Shown here in pieces: positions 1-10,283 of a stretch of 64,000 bases of DNA. This stretch comes from Asterias amurensis (Eukaryota; Echinodermata; Asteroidea; Forcipulatida; Asteriidae). The position numbers and the translations under genes are program-made. Positions within the stretch are counted from its first letter, which is position 1, and every line of letters begins with the position of its first letter. The notes under the pieces were generated by a model, which was not told the DNA's origin, did no database searches, and saw nothing but the letters and a program-made list of their open reading frames with translations. The DNA lies in assembly GCF_032118995.1 (NCBI RefSeq), contig NC_092652.1, positions 23,983,044 through 24,047,043 on the forward strand. Reading direction: 5' to 3'.

Positions 1-393
1 TTAATTAATTAAACACATGAGTAGAAATAAAATCGAGTCTTCCTCCACACTATAATGTCTGCGTACATAACTACCTTTGACCCCGCATCATTTCACATGG
101 CCTTCATTGTTATGGAGATTCGCAGTTAAATTCGACGTACATAATATACATAATCAAGCTGCCTGTAAAAGTTGCCACGTGTGACAAGGCCCTTATGGTT
201 CTGGCTGGTGCGAATTTCGATGTCTCCCTTGTCGTTACTAGAGCAATGACATTGGGCGAAGAGGTTTTGCCCATCTTGAATTGTTCTTGGCCTATTAAGC
301 AAATAACATTGCTTAACAAAGGCTATGAAATGAACAATTGTTAGGTGCGCCCGTTAAGCACAAAATCGACCGTTAAGCAGCTAGCTCTCGACA
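1..393. other. Left edge, no gene seen
   Basis: AT-rich sequence with short open frames only. None has a recognisable product or convincing splice signals. The Harbinger element described next begins at its right end. Confidence 0.5.
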
Positions 394-1747
394 TTAGGCC
401 CAGGGGCGGTATTCACGAAACTACTTAAGTCACAAAATAATAAGCACCCCACTTAAATTCCCAACTTAGACGAATCTCACCGACTAAGTGGTATTCACAA
501 AGCGTTTACGCTAAGTGCCCCGCTTACTTTCGCGTCTTAAGTCTAAGTGTGGTCCGAGCTGACTTAAGCGGGGCACTAGGGTGTCATGGCCGCTTTTTTG
601 CATGTCGCGCACCGCCATAATTTTGAGGCTAGAATTCTTCGTAGAGAGCGAGTATTTCGAGAAAAGGAGTAATCCTTTAGCAGATTTTACCGACGGTATA
701 GATTCGATAGAAAACGGTATTTTATTTATTTCTGAGCTGTTAAAAGAGCAAGTTCAGTCGCCAACGGAACGATCTTGCGCTATTCCTGCAGAAATCAAGG
801 TCATAATTGCATTGCAGTTTTATGCCTGTGGAACATTTCAAAGAACTATTGGTGACACAATCAAAATTTCTCAGTCATCCGTATCCAGAATAGTCAGCAT
901 TGTGTCATCAAGTCTAGCTATAAAACTTGCTGAATTTGTAAGGTGGCCAGCAGCTGCAGATGAACAAAATATAAACAGGGGATTTTTCACCATCGCTGGA
1001 TTTCCGGGCGTAGTTGGACTCATCGACGGAACTCATGTCCGAATCTTGGCACCCTCAGAACACGAAGAGCAGTTTGTTAACAGGAAAAATTACCACTCCA
1101 TAAATGTACAAGTTGTTGTGGACAATAGGTGTGTGTTCACGCAAATAAATGCCCAGTGGCCGGGAAGTACCCACGACTCAAGAGTGCTTCGAGAGAGCCG
1201 ATTAGCGGACGTGTTTGGGCGCCACCGGCCGGCGGGGAGAGGGGAAAACAACGAAGAAAGTTACCTGTTAGGCGACACTGGCTACCCGTCAAAACCATGG
1301 CTCCTCACACCGTTTCTCCAGGCAGGAAATCGTGCAGAAGCAAGATACAATGGTGCACACAAGTAAGTTGTTTCATTTCGCTATACTTTTTAAAGTTTTG
1401 TTTTAATTATAAATTCATGTTTCACAAAATTTCATATTCACACGTTGACATAAGCTGCGTCTTTTTGTTTTTTTGGTAGAACAACTCGAAGTCTTGTAGA
1501 ACGGACGATTGGGCAGTGGAAACGTCGTTTTCACTGCCTTCATGGTGAAATAAGGCTGTCCCCAGAAAGAACGTGCAGAGTGATTGCTGCATGTGCTGTG
1601 CTGCACAACATTGCAAAGCAACGAGGCCTTCCAGACATTGAAGATGATCACATGAACAACCCTCCACATCCACAGCCAGAACAACCAGTGCACCACGATG
1701 ATGGCAACCTAGTCAGGAACCACGTAGTTCACACCTATTTCCAGTGA
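394..1747 (+). mobile_element. PIF/Harbinger DNA transposon, 5' end plus transposase
   Basis: A TTA at 394-396, the usual 3-bp target of this superfamily, is followed by a terminus starting GGCCCAGGGGCGGTATTCAC. Between 420 and 580 there are repeated short motifs of the CTTAAG / TAAGYRCCCC type, which look like subterminal binding repeats. The transposase gene follows at once. I could not find a matching inverted 3' terminus downstream to about 3200, so the right end is either decayed or lost; the end given here is the end of the coding region. The terminus resembles the GGGGCCGATTTCACAAAG ends of short MITEs elsewhere in this window, suggesting that related elements could have mobilised them. 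Confidence 0.65.
586..1747 (+). CDS. HARBI1-like transposase (two exons, one-base frame break near the N-terminus)
   Basis: DDE-type transposase of the Harbinger/HARBI1 family, which cuts and joins transposon DNA. Exon 1 ends at 1362 before GTAAGT and exon 2 runs 1480-1747, joining in frame. Counting codons from 581, the acidic triad is Asp149 (in LIDGTH), Asp199 (in GSTHDSRVL) and Glu268 (in VERTIGQW). A helix-turn-helix-like stretch lies near residues 75-110. Length (about 349 residues) equals the family norm. The ATG at 586 opens a frame starting MAAFLHVAHRHNF, which reads like a normal family N-terminus but ends after 28 codons; the body lies in the neighbouring frame. Taking one A from the AAAA run at 662-665 would join them as VFRERSNPLADF, so this copy looks recently broken. 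Alternatively, translation may start at the in-frame ATG at 602. Confidence 0.8.
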
Positions 1748-2994
1748 GTTTAAGTTATAATCCACCATTCTGAATTTTACGTTTCCACTCTCAAAAAAGA
1801 GAGAGCACCACCCGGGTCTGCATTTACACCGTGACCTAAGCATAACTGACGTGTCACTGTTTTTTTTTTGCACACAAAAATCAATGACTGACTGAATAAC
1901 CAAGTCGGCCAAGTTCATGAAATAATTTGCGTTATTTTGATACAATTACATTTTGATACATTTTATTTTTGATACATATTGTCTAATAAAATAGGGCGCT
2001 AGAAACTTATTGTGCTTGCGGGCCGGGTAGGATGAGGATGTAATGTAAACAATATAATTTTTGTCAACAACACAACTTTTTTACTTTTGGGGGATGGCTA
2101 GGGATTATAAATAATAATAAATAAAATATTTAAATTGTACCATCTGTTTGTAAGATTTGTTTGAGCCCACTCGTCATAAAAATATTCTTTACACCCGTAA
2201 TAATTATAGCTCTATAATTTAATCAGAAGAAACCCGCAAATTATTGCCACAAGTGAGGAGTAGATCAATGCTCGACTACCACCTAGGGTACTATTTTAAG
2301 GGAAGCCTTCTACCATCATTATTTTCAAACCGCGTGAATCTGTGGACATTTTGTTTTGTGTCCTACAGAAGGTACCCTTTAATTGAAAAACGTTATATTT
2401 CAGAAAACGTTATGTTATAACACCACCTTCAAAATAACTATGACAACAAAAATGACAGTTAGTTCACATTCAATCGATTCATTGAACAAATTCATTTTAT
2501 AATCACACAAAAAACAGGCCTCGGCGGGTTTAAACCACTGGTTTAAAACCTCCTAACCACACATTGATTCCCTTATTAAATGTTCCGCATTGCCCCTTCA
2601 CGTTTTCTTAGGCGTATTGTTTTTCAATATTATGCCTTGCATAATATTTTTGAAAATTTGGAGTGGCATTCATGAAACCTGAGCCCAATTTCATAGAGCT
2701 GCTAAGCACCAAAATTTGCTTAGCACCAAATATTTTGCCTTGATAAAAACAGGATTACCAACCAAATTTCCATGTGATTTTCAGGATAAGTAAACAACAG
2801 CTGAATACCTGTAACAAGCAAATGGAAATTTTGTTGGTAATCCTGTTTTTATCAAGGAAGAAATTTCATGCTAAGCAAATTTGTGTGCTAAGCAGCTGTA
2901 TGAAATTGGGCCCTGAAGGCTCGAGCATACGGCTTGCAGCGCGTGTGCTCGCGTCCGATCTAGGTCATGACGCATACACTCAGAGATGACGCAG
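1748..2994. other. Spacer between transposase and kinase gene
   Basis: No gene seen. Positions 2287-2380 resemble 45857-45945 (shared words TTTTAAGGGAAGC and TCTGTGGACATT), so this is a dispersed repeat. A decayed Harbinger-like terminus in forward orientation lies at about 2660-2680, next to the MITE at 2691. Confidence 0.5.
2691..2914. repeat. MITE with long inverted ends (GCCCAATTTCATA family)
   Basis: The left end reads GCCCAATTTCATAGAGC and the right end is its inverse, ending ATGAAATTGGGCCC. The two halves also pair internally (GGATTACCAACC against GGTTGGTAATCC-like words). Related copies or pieces lie at 12112-12178, 32233-32477, 35345-35514, 46647-46923 and 63650-63798. Confidence 0.8.
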
Positions 2995-3371
2995 AGATGT
3001 CCCCGTTAACCAATTGCATTATGATGTCATAGGGTGAAAAACTCATCCAGTGAAGAAACAGAAAGACGGCACCCCATTGGCTGACAATTGGCTTCGCGCG
3101 GAAACACATGCGCGTTTTGCTTTATCTGAATAATTTTAAAAAGGTTGTTAACATTATGACGTCATGAAAAATGGAATCGCGCGCTATTTAGAAACATTCT
3201 GTTGCTACATTGCTGTAGAAAATACACATGCAACGGTATACTGTGTGTTTAATGCTCAGTGCTTGTTGAGACTTCATTGTGTTAACAAGGATTTCGTGAT
3301 ACTTGAGTTTGGAGTTTTCCAGCGAAAGTTTTTGACGAGTGTTCAATTGTGAACTATCAAGATTTGAAATC
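2995..3371 (+). promoter_or_regulatory. Likely promoter and 5' UTR of the kinase gene
   Basis: The DNA just before the first coding exon carries a CCAAT box at 3010-3014, two inverted ones (ATTGG) at 3076-3080 and 3087-3091, a CRE-like TGATGTCA at 3022-3029 and a perfect palindromic CRE, TGACGTCA, at 3157-3164. This cluster 200-360 bp before the ATG is what a cAMP/CREB-NF-Y promoter looks like. The transcription start is not fixed by sequence alone. Confidence 0.45.
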
Positions 3372-6300
3372 ATGATTACTGTACTACGTACCAATTTTAA
3401 GCTTCAAGCGGTGAAGAACTGGTAAGTTGGTTACAAAAAAATAATCTACCTCAAATACTAAGCATATTCAGATATAAAAATTTATTGTAGTCCCTTGTGA
3501 TTCACTACTTCACTTGATAGTATATTAAGTTCATTTCTAGGTCTAAACGAATACAATTCATTTGACATCTTGGCTGTCTCGATTATAAATAATTCATATT
3601 AATTTTGTTGTGTGGCTGTTTTTCCTTCCGTAAATTCAAATTTACCTATCAAGCGTTATTTTATGTATTTATTTATTTATTTATTTATTTATTAAATCTT
3701 TAGAAATATACAACGATTACAAGTTGGAAAGGGGCTGTCAAGGTTACACAAAAGTAAAACAACTGTCGTCCTTAGACGTGTCAAACCAGACCCCTGCCAA
3801 CGATAAAATAAATTTCTTCTCTTTCATACGTCATAGCAAGCAAACACACGAGTATATTTATATATATATTTTTTTATTGAGGATAGCAACTTTACACTAC
3901 AGATAAAAAAAATGCGACCCGGTGGGTTATTGTTAACCCGGAATGTTTTAGAGTGCCTGGCAAAACAACGAAGGCAAACCTGATACAACAACTAACTAGT
4001 TAATTAATTTGAGTCTGGGGATAAAGAATAATAATTGTTTTACCCATATACACCGATCTGTATACATTATACTCGGCTGGGATTCGAACCAACGACCTTT
4101 GCAATTATAAATAATTCATATTAATTTTTTTTTTTTGCTGTTTTTCCTTCCGTAAATTCAAATTCACCTTTCAAGCGTTATTTTATGTATTTTTTAATAC
4201 ACAATGTATTTGTTAAACATTTTGTGTGAAATATCTGAAGTAGTATATTTTGTTTCGATACTCAGTGAGCGCCCTTATCGTAGATACGGGTCGCTCATGC
4301 GGACTCTCCCGCAAGTCCCACTTGTTGGCCAGGCCACCGGCAACCAACACCATGCCGTGAATTGGCCACTTATCCCGGGTAGCAGTGAGGAGGCAAACCA
4401 TCAGCCTAAGCTCCCGAAGATGCTACTGTCGAAAGTCGCCATGGAACTTTTCAGGTGAGGAAAAAAACACTGACAAGTTTGAATTGATAAAAACTAGGGT
4501 GTGTGCCTAGATCCAGAAAGCTGATTTGGAAACAGGAGATTGTATTACCAGTATGTTCTGGATTATTTTATACGTATTGTTCAATTCAACATTATAAAGT
4601 TGAAATAGGAAATTACATTGTCCGAATCCTATAACACAGAAAGTTACTTTCCATTTTGTGCATGATGTCATTATCATTTTTCACATAAATTTTTTTCAAT
4701 ATTATTGTTATTTATTGCTTGGGTAATCTTGTTATTCTTCTTATCATGTGATTGTTATATTGAGTGTCTTAGAACAAACTATAAATATTAACTTGAACTT
4801 GTGTTTAAACTAAACTAAAATGGAAACAAATGTCGATTTGAGTTAAATTAAATTAAGTTTAACTATGTCAGCAAACAAACAAACACAGTGTCGCTCAAAA
4901 AAACAAATAAGCAAACGCGGTTTTCACTGTGCACGTTTGGCTCATTCGCCGGTCATTTAATTGAACAAAAATTACATACAGTTTTAAACGTAAACCTTGC
5001 TTTAGTACAAAGCACTAGATAATACAAAAGCAGTTTGGAAGAAAAAGGTTATATTTTCACCCCAACCATTTGTTTGCCTTCAGATGCATGAGAAAGGCTT
5101 CATATGAAGCCTTTATTTTCTCATGCTTCTGAAGGCACACAGTTTTATTCAACATTGGTATTTTATATTTCACAATTTTTGCAGATTTGAATACCAATTA
5201 GGCCCTAAGCAAACATTTTCAAAGGTGTTTTTATGTGTGCATAATTTTGAGATAAACCAGGTGTGGATACATGGTCTTTGATACGTGGATACAAGGCAGT
5301 CGTAATTACTCAAAATATTTATTAGCATAAAACCTTACTTGGTAACGAGTAGTGGGGAGCTGTTGATGGTAAAAAGAAACTGAGAAACAGCTCCCTTTGA
5401 AGTAACGTAGTTTTCGAGAAAGGACTAATTTTCCACGAATTTGATTACGAGACCTCAGATTTAGAATTTGGGGTCTCAAAATCAAGCATCTGAAAGCACA
5501 CACCTTCGTGTTACAAGGGTGTGTTTTTTCTGTCATTATTATCTCGCAACTTCGATGTCCAATTGAGTTAAAATTTTCAAAGGTTTGTTATTTTATGCAT
5601 ACGTTGAGATACAGCAAGTGAGAAGACTGGTCTTTGACAATTACCAAAGGTGTCCAGTGTCTTTAAAACAAAGAGTTACGCGATTCAGAGTGTGCTTAAT
5701 TTTGTTCTATCACTTTGTTCTTGTTTAGTTTGTTGGTTGGACCGCGAGATCGGCCTATGGGCACCATACTGAATCCGGACACGTCGATGTCAAAAGGATT
5801 CATCGAAAGATGGGAATTGGATTTCGATCCACGTTGGATTGATGTCAAGAATCAACCCCCGGATACTGGGTAAGTTCTTATTCTACTTAGAAGATTAAAC
5901 CTTAATATTGGTCTCTGACAAAAAGCAGTTTACGTCCACTGGGGGACGGTTTTCATAAAAAAAATATGGAAATGTGTACATAAGGGGTTCATGCTTTGTC
6001 TCTAATGTTGCACGTAAGTATATAAATTTATTTCCATTGTCGCATTACGAATAAGCAACAGTTATGTTGCGTTTTCGGATGCTGTTTTCTCGACTGTCTC
6101 GACAATTTCATTTTTTATTTTTTTCATCCTTACAGTATCAAAGATCGAACCAGTTTGGTTCGCCATCTCACCTGCCCTCTGCCAGACGTTGGTGGCGTGA
6201 CTCCATCATCAGATGGAGATAGGTCCAGTCCCCCATCCCTGATGAAGAAACCTCCATCAGTCAGCCCACTTGGAGGCAATCAGCAAAAAGGTGGGGCCCA

Positions 6301-9300
6301 TCCCGACATCTTGCTATCAAGTCTTGGTGACCACAAGGAGAAGTTCTCTCTTACGAAGAACCCATCATCGGATGGGAATGGAAGTGACCATCTTGCCTCC
6401 TTCTTCCTGAATACTGGAGAGGAAATCTCAAGAAGCCAAGAAAGGATGCGAGGAGAAGGTGATGAAGAGTCTGAGAAGACCATAGAGCAACATCAATCAA
6501 CCTCAGAAGGGAATGTTTCTGAGAGTCCAGAAGCACATTCACACCCTCTGGACGTGGTCCAACTGCAAGTGGTTGGAGAAGATGTTGGAGAAGACTCACA
6601 GGGAGATATTGAGGAAGAGAAGATTTTCTTGAGAGGTGAGAATGTCCTTGAATGTCAAGAAGAGATGAAGGCAGCAAATTACCAGCAGGACGAAGCCAAG
6701 GGAGGAGAAAGTCTCTTTGAAGTAGAGGAAGAGCAACTGGTGAGTGATCAAGCTCCAACTTTGACCCTCGATGTCCAAGATAATCCTAATGGCCGTGCTG
6801 TTGAGACACCGTTACCCTTGGAGCAGGACCCTCAAGAATTGGCAGAAGAAGTCGATAACGGGCAATCAGCATCAGATCAAGGAGCAGAAGAGCAGCTTCT
6901 TCTACAGGAGAATCAGGAAACTTCACAAAGAAAACGTCTCCTTTTTGAAGAAGAGGATTCTTACGAAGTTGAAAGTGCATGTTGCTCGAGTGTGGTCAAG
7001 CCAGACGGGGCTTGGAGGAATGAGCTGGTTGAACCCGTAGATAAGAAATGTCCGGAGTTACAAGAACTTCTTCAGAGCTCCACTGAAAAGAAGGAAAAGC
7101 ATCAGGAGAAAGAGGCACCGGTACAGCAACTTAGCGTGGACCCACACTCTCCAATTGCAAGCAACGATGGAGCTCTGAGTTCGACTGCCGAACTTGATGG
7201 AGCTACTGGACAGACGGCAGCCAGTTCTGACCCATTGGAAGCACAAACAGATGAAGAAGAAAATTTGGTAAGATTTCCCTGAAAACCTCAAAACTTGTAA
7301 CCTTCTTCAACCCACTTTCAACCCAAATTAACATTTAGTTCCATACTCCATGAAAACCGTACAGACAATTATTTGTTTAAAGGAGTAACCAATAAACATC
7401 GCTATTTTACAAGGCAGAGAAAAATAAAAGACTCAGTTTTGATTGATTTGATTCCGATTGATTGGTTTGATACCATTTATTAACAATAATTATTATGGCA
7501 AGCAATTATGGTGTTTGGTTTGGGGATTTTCAGGAAGTGATTGAAGTAGAGCAAAACACATTCCAAGCTGCAGGACAGACGGAAGCCAGTTCTGACCCAA
7601 TGGAAGCACAAACAGATGGGGAAGAAAATTTGGTAAGATTTTCCTCACACAACAAAACAACTTTTAAGACTCAACTTTGATTGATTTGATACCGATTGAT
7701 TGGTTACATAATTATTAACAATAATGGGGTTTTGCTTTGGAAAATTTGATTTTTTTTATCAGGAATCGGGTGAAGATGAGCAAAACACATTCCAAGATGT
7801 GATGGGGAGGGTTCAAGCCATGAGGGAAACTAACAGGTAAATTTGATTGCACTTTTTAATTTTATATTGAAAACAAAAACTTTGTTTATTTGTCTTTATT
7901 AAGACTGGTGCTTCAAGTTTACACTCCATCAAGGAATCTTCGATCAAGTTCCATGCTTCTCCTCATTGAACCCAAGTCTCGACACTCATGGGGTGACAGG
8001 TCTTTTTCTTCAGCCGCGCCACGCATCTGGAACTCTCTACCACTTAATCTTCGATCTTGTGTTTGTACCGCAAAATTCAAGTCTCTTCTCAAAACTTATC
8101 TTATGTCACAGGTTTTCAATGACTAATTTTGTTGTGTCTGTTTTTCTTTGTGTTGTGTTTTGTTTTTGTTTTGTTTTTGGTTTTACTGCGCCTTGAACAC
8201 CCAGCAGGGTGGATATGTGCGCATTACAAGTCTTATTATTACTATTATTATTACCTACCTTTATGACCTAGATTGAGGTTACATTTCAAATTGTTTGACC
8301 ATCTGTATTTGACATTTCTATATTGACGTTCGGCCGGGGTTGGGGGAGGGGTACAATGTTGTTGCTCTTTTTTGTTTTGCTTGTTTTGTTATGTGGGTTT
8401 TTTTTTTTTTTTTTTTTTTTTTGGGGGGGGGGGTTCAAAGGAATTCACTGGCTAAAAAAGGAAACAACATTTACTGTATTCTAATCGAAATGCCATCTCC
8501 TCAGTGCATTGACACGTTGTTCGAAAACAGAATTGTCAAGAATCATTTTAAGCGGGATAGTTATCACAGCTTTAGAATGACCATTCGATACCACAATGTT
8601 TTGTAATTCAGTGTTTGGGAAAACAAAGATAATACGCGGTTGCAAAATGTAATAAACTCAGATTTTTTTTGCTGGGATTGATAGGCTAATGACAACACAA
8701 CAAATTTGGACAATGGTTTATGCTTTGTTGGTGGATGCATCATCCATCATGTCGAGCGCCATCTAGAAGCTCGAGCCTGCCCAGTGATTTTTCTCCAGAT
8801 GTTCCGGTCTAGCATGCAGGAGCGAAGTTTTAGTGTGTCTACAAAAGAGAGACATCTTCTCCCACGCGAATGCATGTAGATCTAGTTAGACTTCTTGTAA
8901 AGTGTTAGGTACACAGTGGAGGAATGGGTTCACTTTCCCTGCAAAATGTACTAATTTCAAAATTTTAAATTGAATATTATAGTGAATTGAATGGTGATTC
9001 TGAGCCACAATGGATGCAAGCTATGGGGTTAGAACAGGGAGCTGCAGCTGGCCAATCACAAGCTCCTCCGTCCCCTCGTCAACCAATCAACGGTCCCAAA
9101 AGGTATAACAAATCACGTGTGTATTTGTTACCGTGTATACGGCTGTTACATGATTGTGGTATTCGTAATTGAAGGTTTTGGGTTTTCGAGTGATGTACCA
9201 ATTTTTTAGCATATTACGTAAAATAAAAAATAAAAACAATTTTTGGTTTCCTTTTAGTACTGAAAATATATGTTTATATTTTGTCTCTTCAGAAAACAGT

Positions 9301-10283
9301 TACCTCTTGACGACGAGCAGGTCTTTTACAAAAGGTCCAAACGACCACCATCGGCATTTCACTTTGCGGGACCGGGGCAGTCTCTTCTCCCTCCACCTAT
9401 GCCCGCTGAATGTGCCTTCATTCCCGTACTCTCAGAATCCGACTTGGAGAGAGTGAAAACATCCCGTGGTAAACCCATCATCCTCGGCAGTGGCGCGTAC
9501 GGTGACGTACACCTCATGCGGAGAAAATCAGACGGTCTCCTCGTGGCGCTTAAACGGCTAAAGGATGTCAAGAATCAGATGAAAGCTTACAAGGTAATGC
9601 TGTCTGAGATCCGACCTATGGTAGCCATGCAGCACCACGAGCAATTCCCCAAGTTCATCGGCATCGTCGACCAGACTACCTTCGCGACTGAGTTCATTGG
9701 AGATCCTGTGACCAAGACTTCTATCAATCTGGTTGCCGCCGTAATGGGTCCGTTCAACTTGACTAAGTTAGACTGGACCCGGATCAGTCTGCAGATTTCC
9801 CGTGGGTTACAAGCGTTACACGCAGCAGGGTGGATACATTGTGATCTACACGGTGGGAACATCATGGTTGTCCACGATCCAATCTCCAACAGATGGTCAG
9901 CTAAGATCATTGACCTCGGAAGTGCCGTCCGAATCGACACCCCACCTCCGTTGACAAGCTACAACGACAAGGAGAAATGGTACTGTCGAACACTCTGTCC
10001 TCAGATCGCACCCGAGATCATCGAAGGCTTCCCCATGTCGATCGAAACAGACATCTACAGCATGGGGGCGTTGTTGGTCAGTTCCAAGGAAGCTGCTCAA
10101 AAAGACGAACTCGCTGAAATCTACGAGATTGGTGTCAGATGTGCTGTTGACGATCCGAACGATCGACCATCTCTGCCTGAAATCATTAACGAGCTTGAAG
10201 CTTTATACCAGAATGTTGTTGAGGGCGAGTCTCCTGATGAGCAGTCACTGAGTTGTGACTCAAGAAGTCCGAAGCAGGCTTGA
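3372..10283 (+). CDS. Protein kinase with long acidic N-terminal region, 931 aa
   Basis: Eight exons: 3372-3421, 4266-4454, 5729-5869, 6136-7267, 7534-7632, 7763-7836, 8983-9102, 9293-10283. All have GT-AG borders, phases agree, and the lengths sum to 932 codons with the stop. Exon 4 (residues 127-504) encodes a Glu/Gln/Ser-rich, probably disordered stretch. The kinase domain lies in the last exon: glycine loop GSGAYGDV (667-674), VALK lysine 689, helix-C Glu707, catalytic loop HCDLHGGN (784-791), DLG (809-811), APE (841-843), DIYSMG Asp855 and DRPS near 892. All core catalytic residues are present, so it is probably active, but HCD replaces HRD (a non-RD kinase) and His replaces the usual loop Lys. 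It acts presumably as a cytosolic Ser/Thr kinase; there is no signal peptide or membrane segment. Family not recognised. Confidence 0.88.
3582..4193. repeat. 90-bp direct repeat pair in kinase intron 1
   Basis: Positions 3582-3671 and 4104-4193 are near-identical (shared ATAAATAATTCATATTAA, GTTTTTCCTTCCGTAAATTC and AAGCGTTATTTTATG). They bracket 432 bp that include a TTTA-type microsatellite (about 3663-3695) and a tRNA-like B-box remnant near 4080. This is either a local duplication or an insertion that copied its flank. Confidence 0.75.
5075..5137. repeat. Short palindrome in kinase intron 2
   Basis: TGCCTTCAG...CTGAAGGCA ends with inner arms meeting at GGCTTCATATGAAGCC; nearly the whole 63 bp folds back on itself. 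No coding role seen. Confidence 0.7.
5291..5666. repeat. TTAA-type palindromic MITE, copy a
   Basis: Member of the commonest repeat family of the window, about 390 bp. The ends are (TTAA)AGGCACTGGACAC and GTGTCCAGTGTCT(TTAA), with inner landmarks TGAGAAACGGCTCCCTC, GCATCTGAAAGCACACA and TTGTTATTTTATGCAT. Copies or pieces also lie at 19556-19943, 25640-25945, 33414-33793, 38297-38678, 39284-39666, 47621-48632, 55037-55165 and 62445-62760. A fragment of another copy sits just left, at 5200-5280. The TTAA target suggests a Kolobok or piggyBac-type source. Confidence 0.8.
7190..7836 (+). repeat. Tandemly duplicated exon unit inside the kinase gene
   Basis: The last 70 nt of exon 4 (encoding GQTAASSDPLEAQTDEEENL) recur in exon 5 (GQTEASSDPMEAQTDGEENL), including the following GTAAGATTT donor. 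Exon 5 and exon 6 share their first part (GAGCAAAACACATTCCAAG). The introns between also match (TTGATTTGAT, CCGATTGATTGG, TTATTAACAATAAT). So an exon-plus-intron unit was copied in tandem, adding 33 residues in frame to the acidic region. Confidence 0.85.
7900..8251 (+). mobile_element. 3' end of a non-LTR retrotransposon (LINE), kinase intron 6
   Basis: The open frame at about 7905-8126 encodes [17 protein letters not shown] followed by FKSLLKTYL. This is the conserved tail of reverse transcriptases of CR1/L2/Jockey-like LINEs. It is followed by a short 3' UTR with GCGCCTTGAACACCCAGCAG and a TTA/ATT microsatellite tail, as expected for a 5'-truncated copy. A related piece lies at 48893-49007. 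Confidence 0.75.

Noticed and set aside
1129-1479. 116-codon frame overlapping the transposase
   Set aside because: Out-of-frame shadow of transposase exon 1 running into its intron.
6280-7291. Minus-strand and alternate-frame open frames over the acidic kinase exon
   Set aside because: Purine-biased coding DNA leaves the other frames open by chance; the phase-matched splicing supports only one frame.
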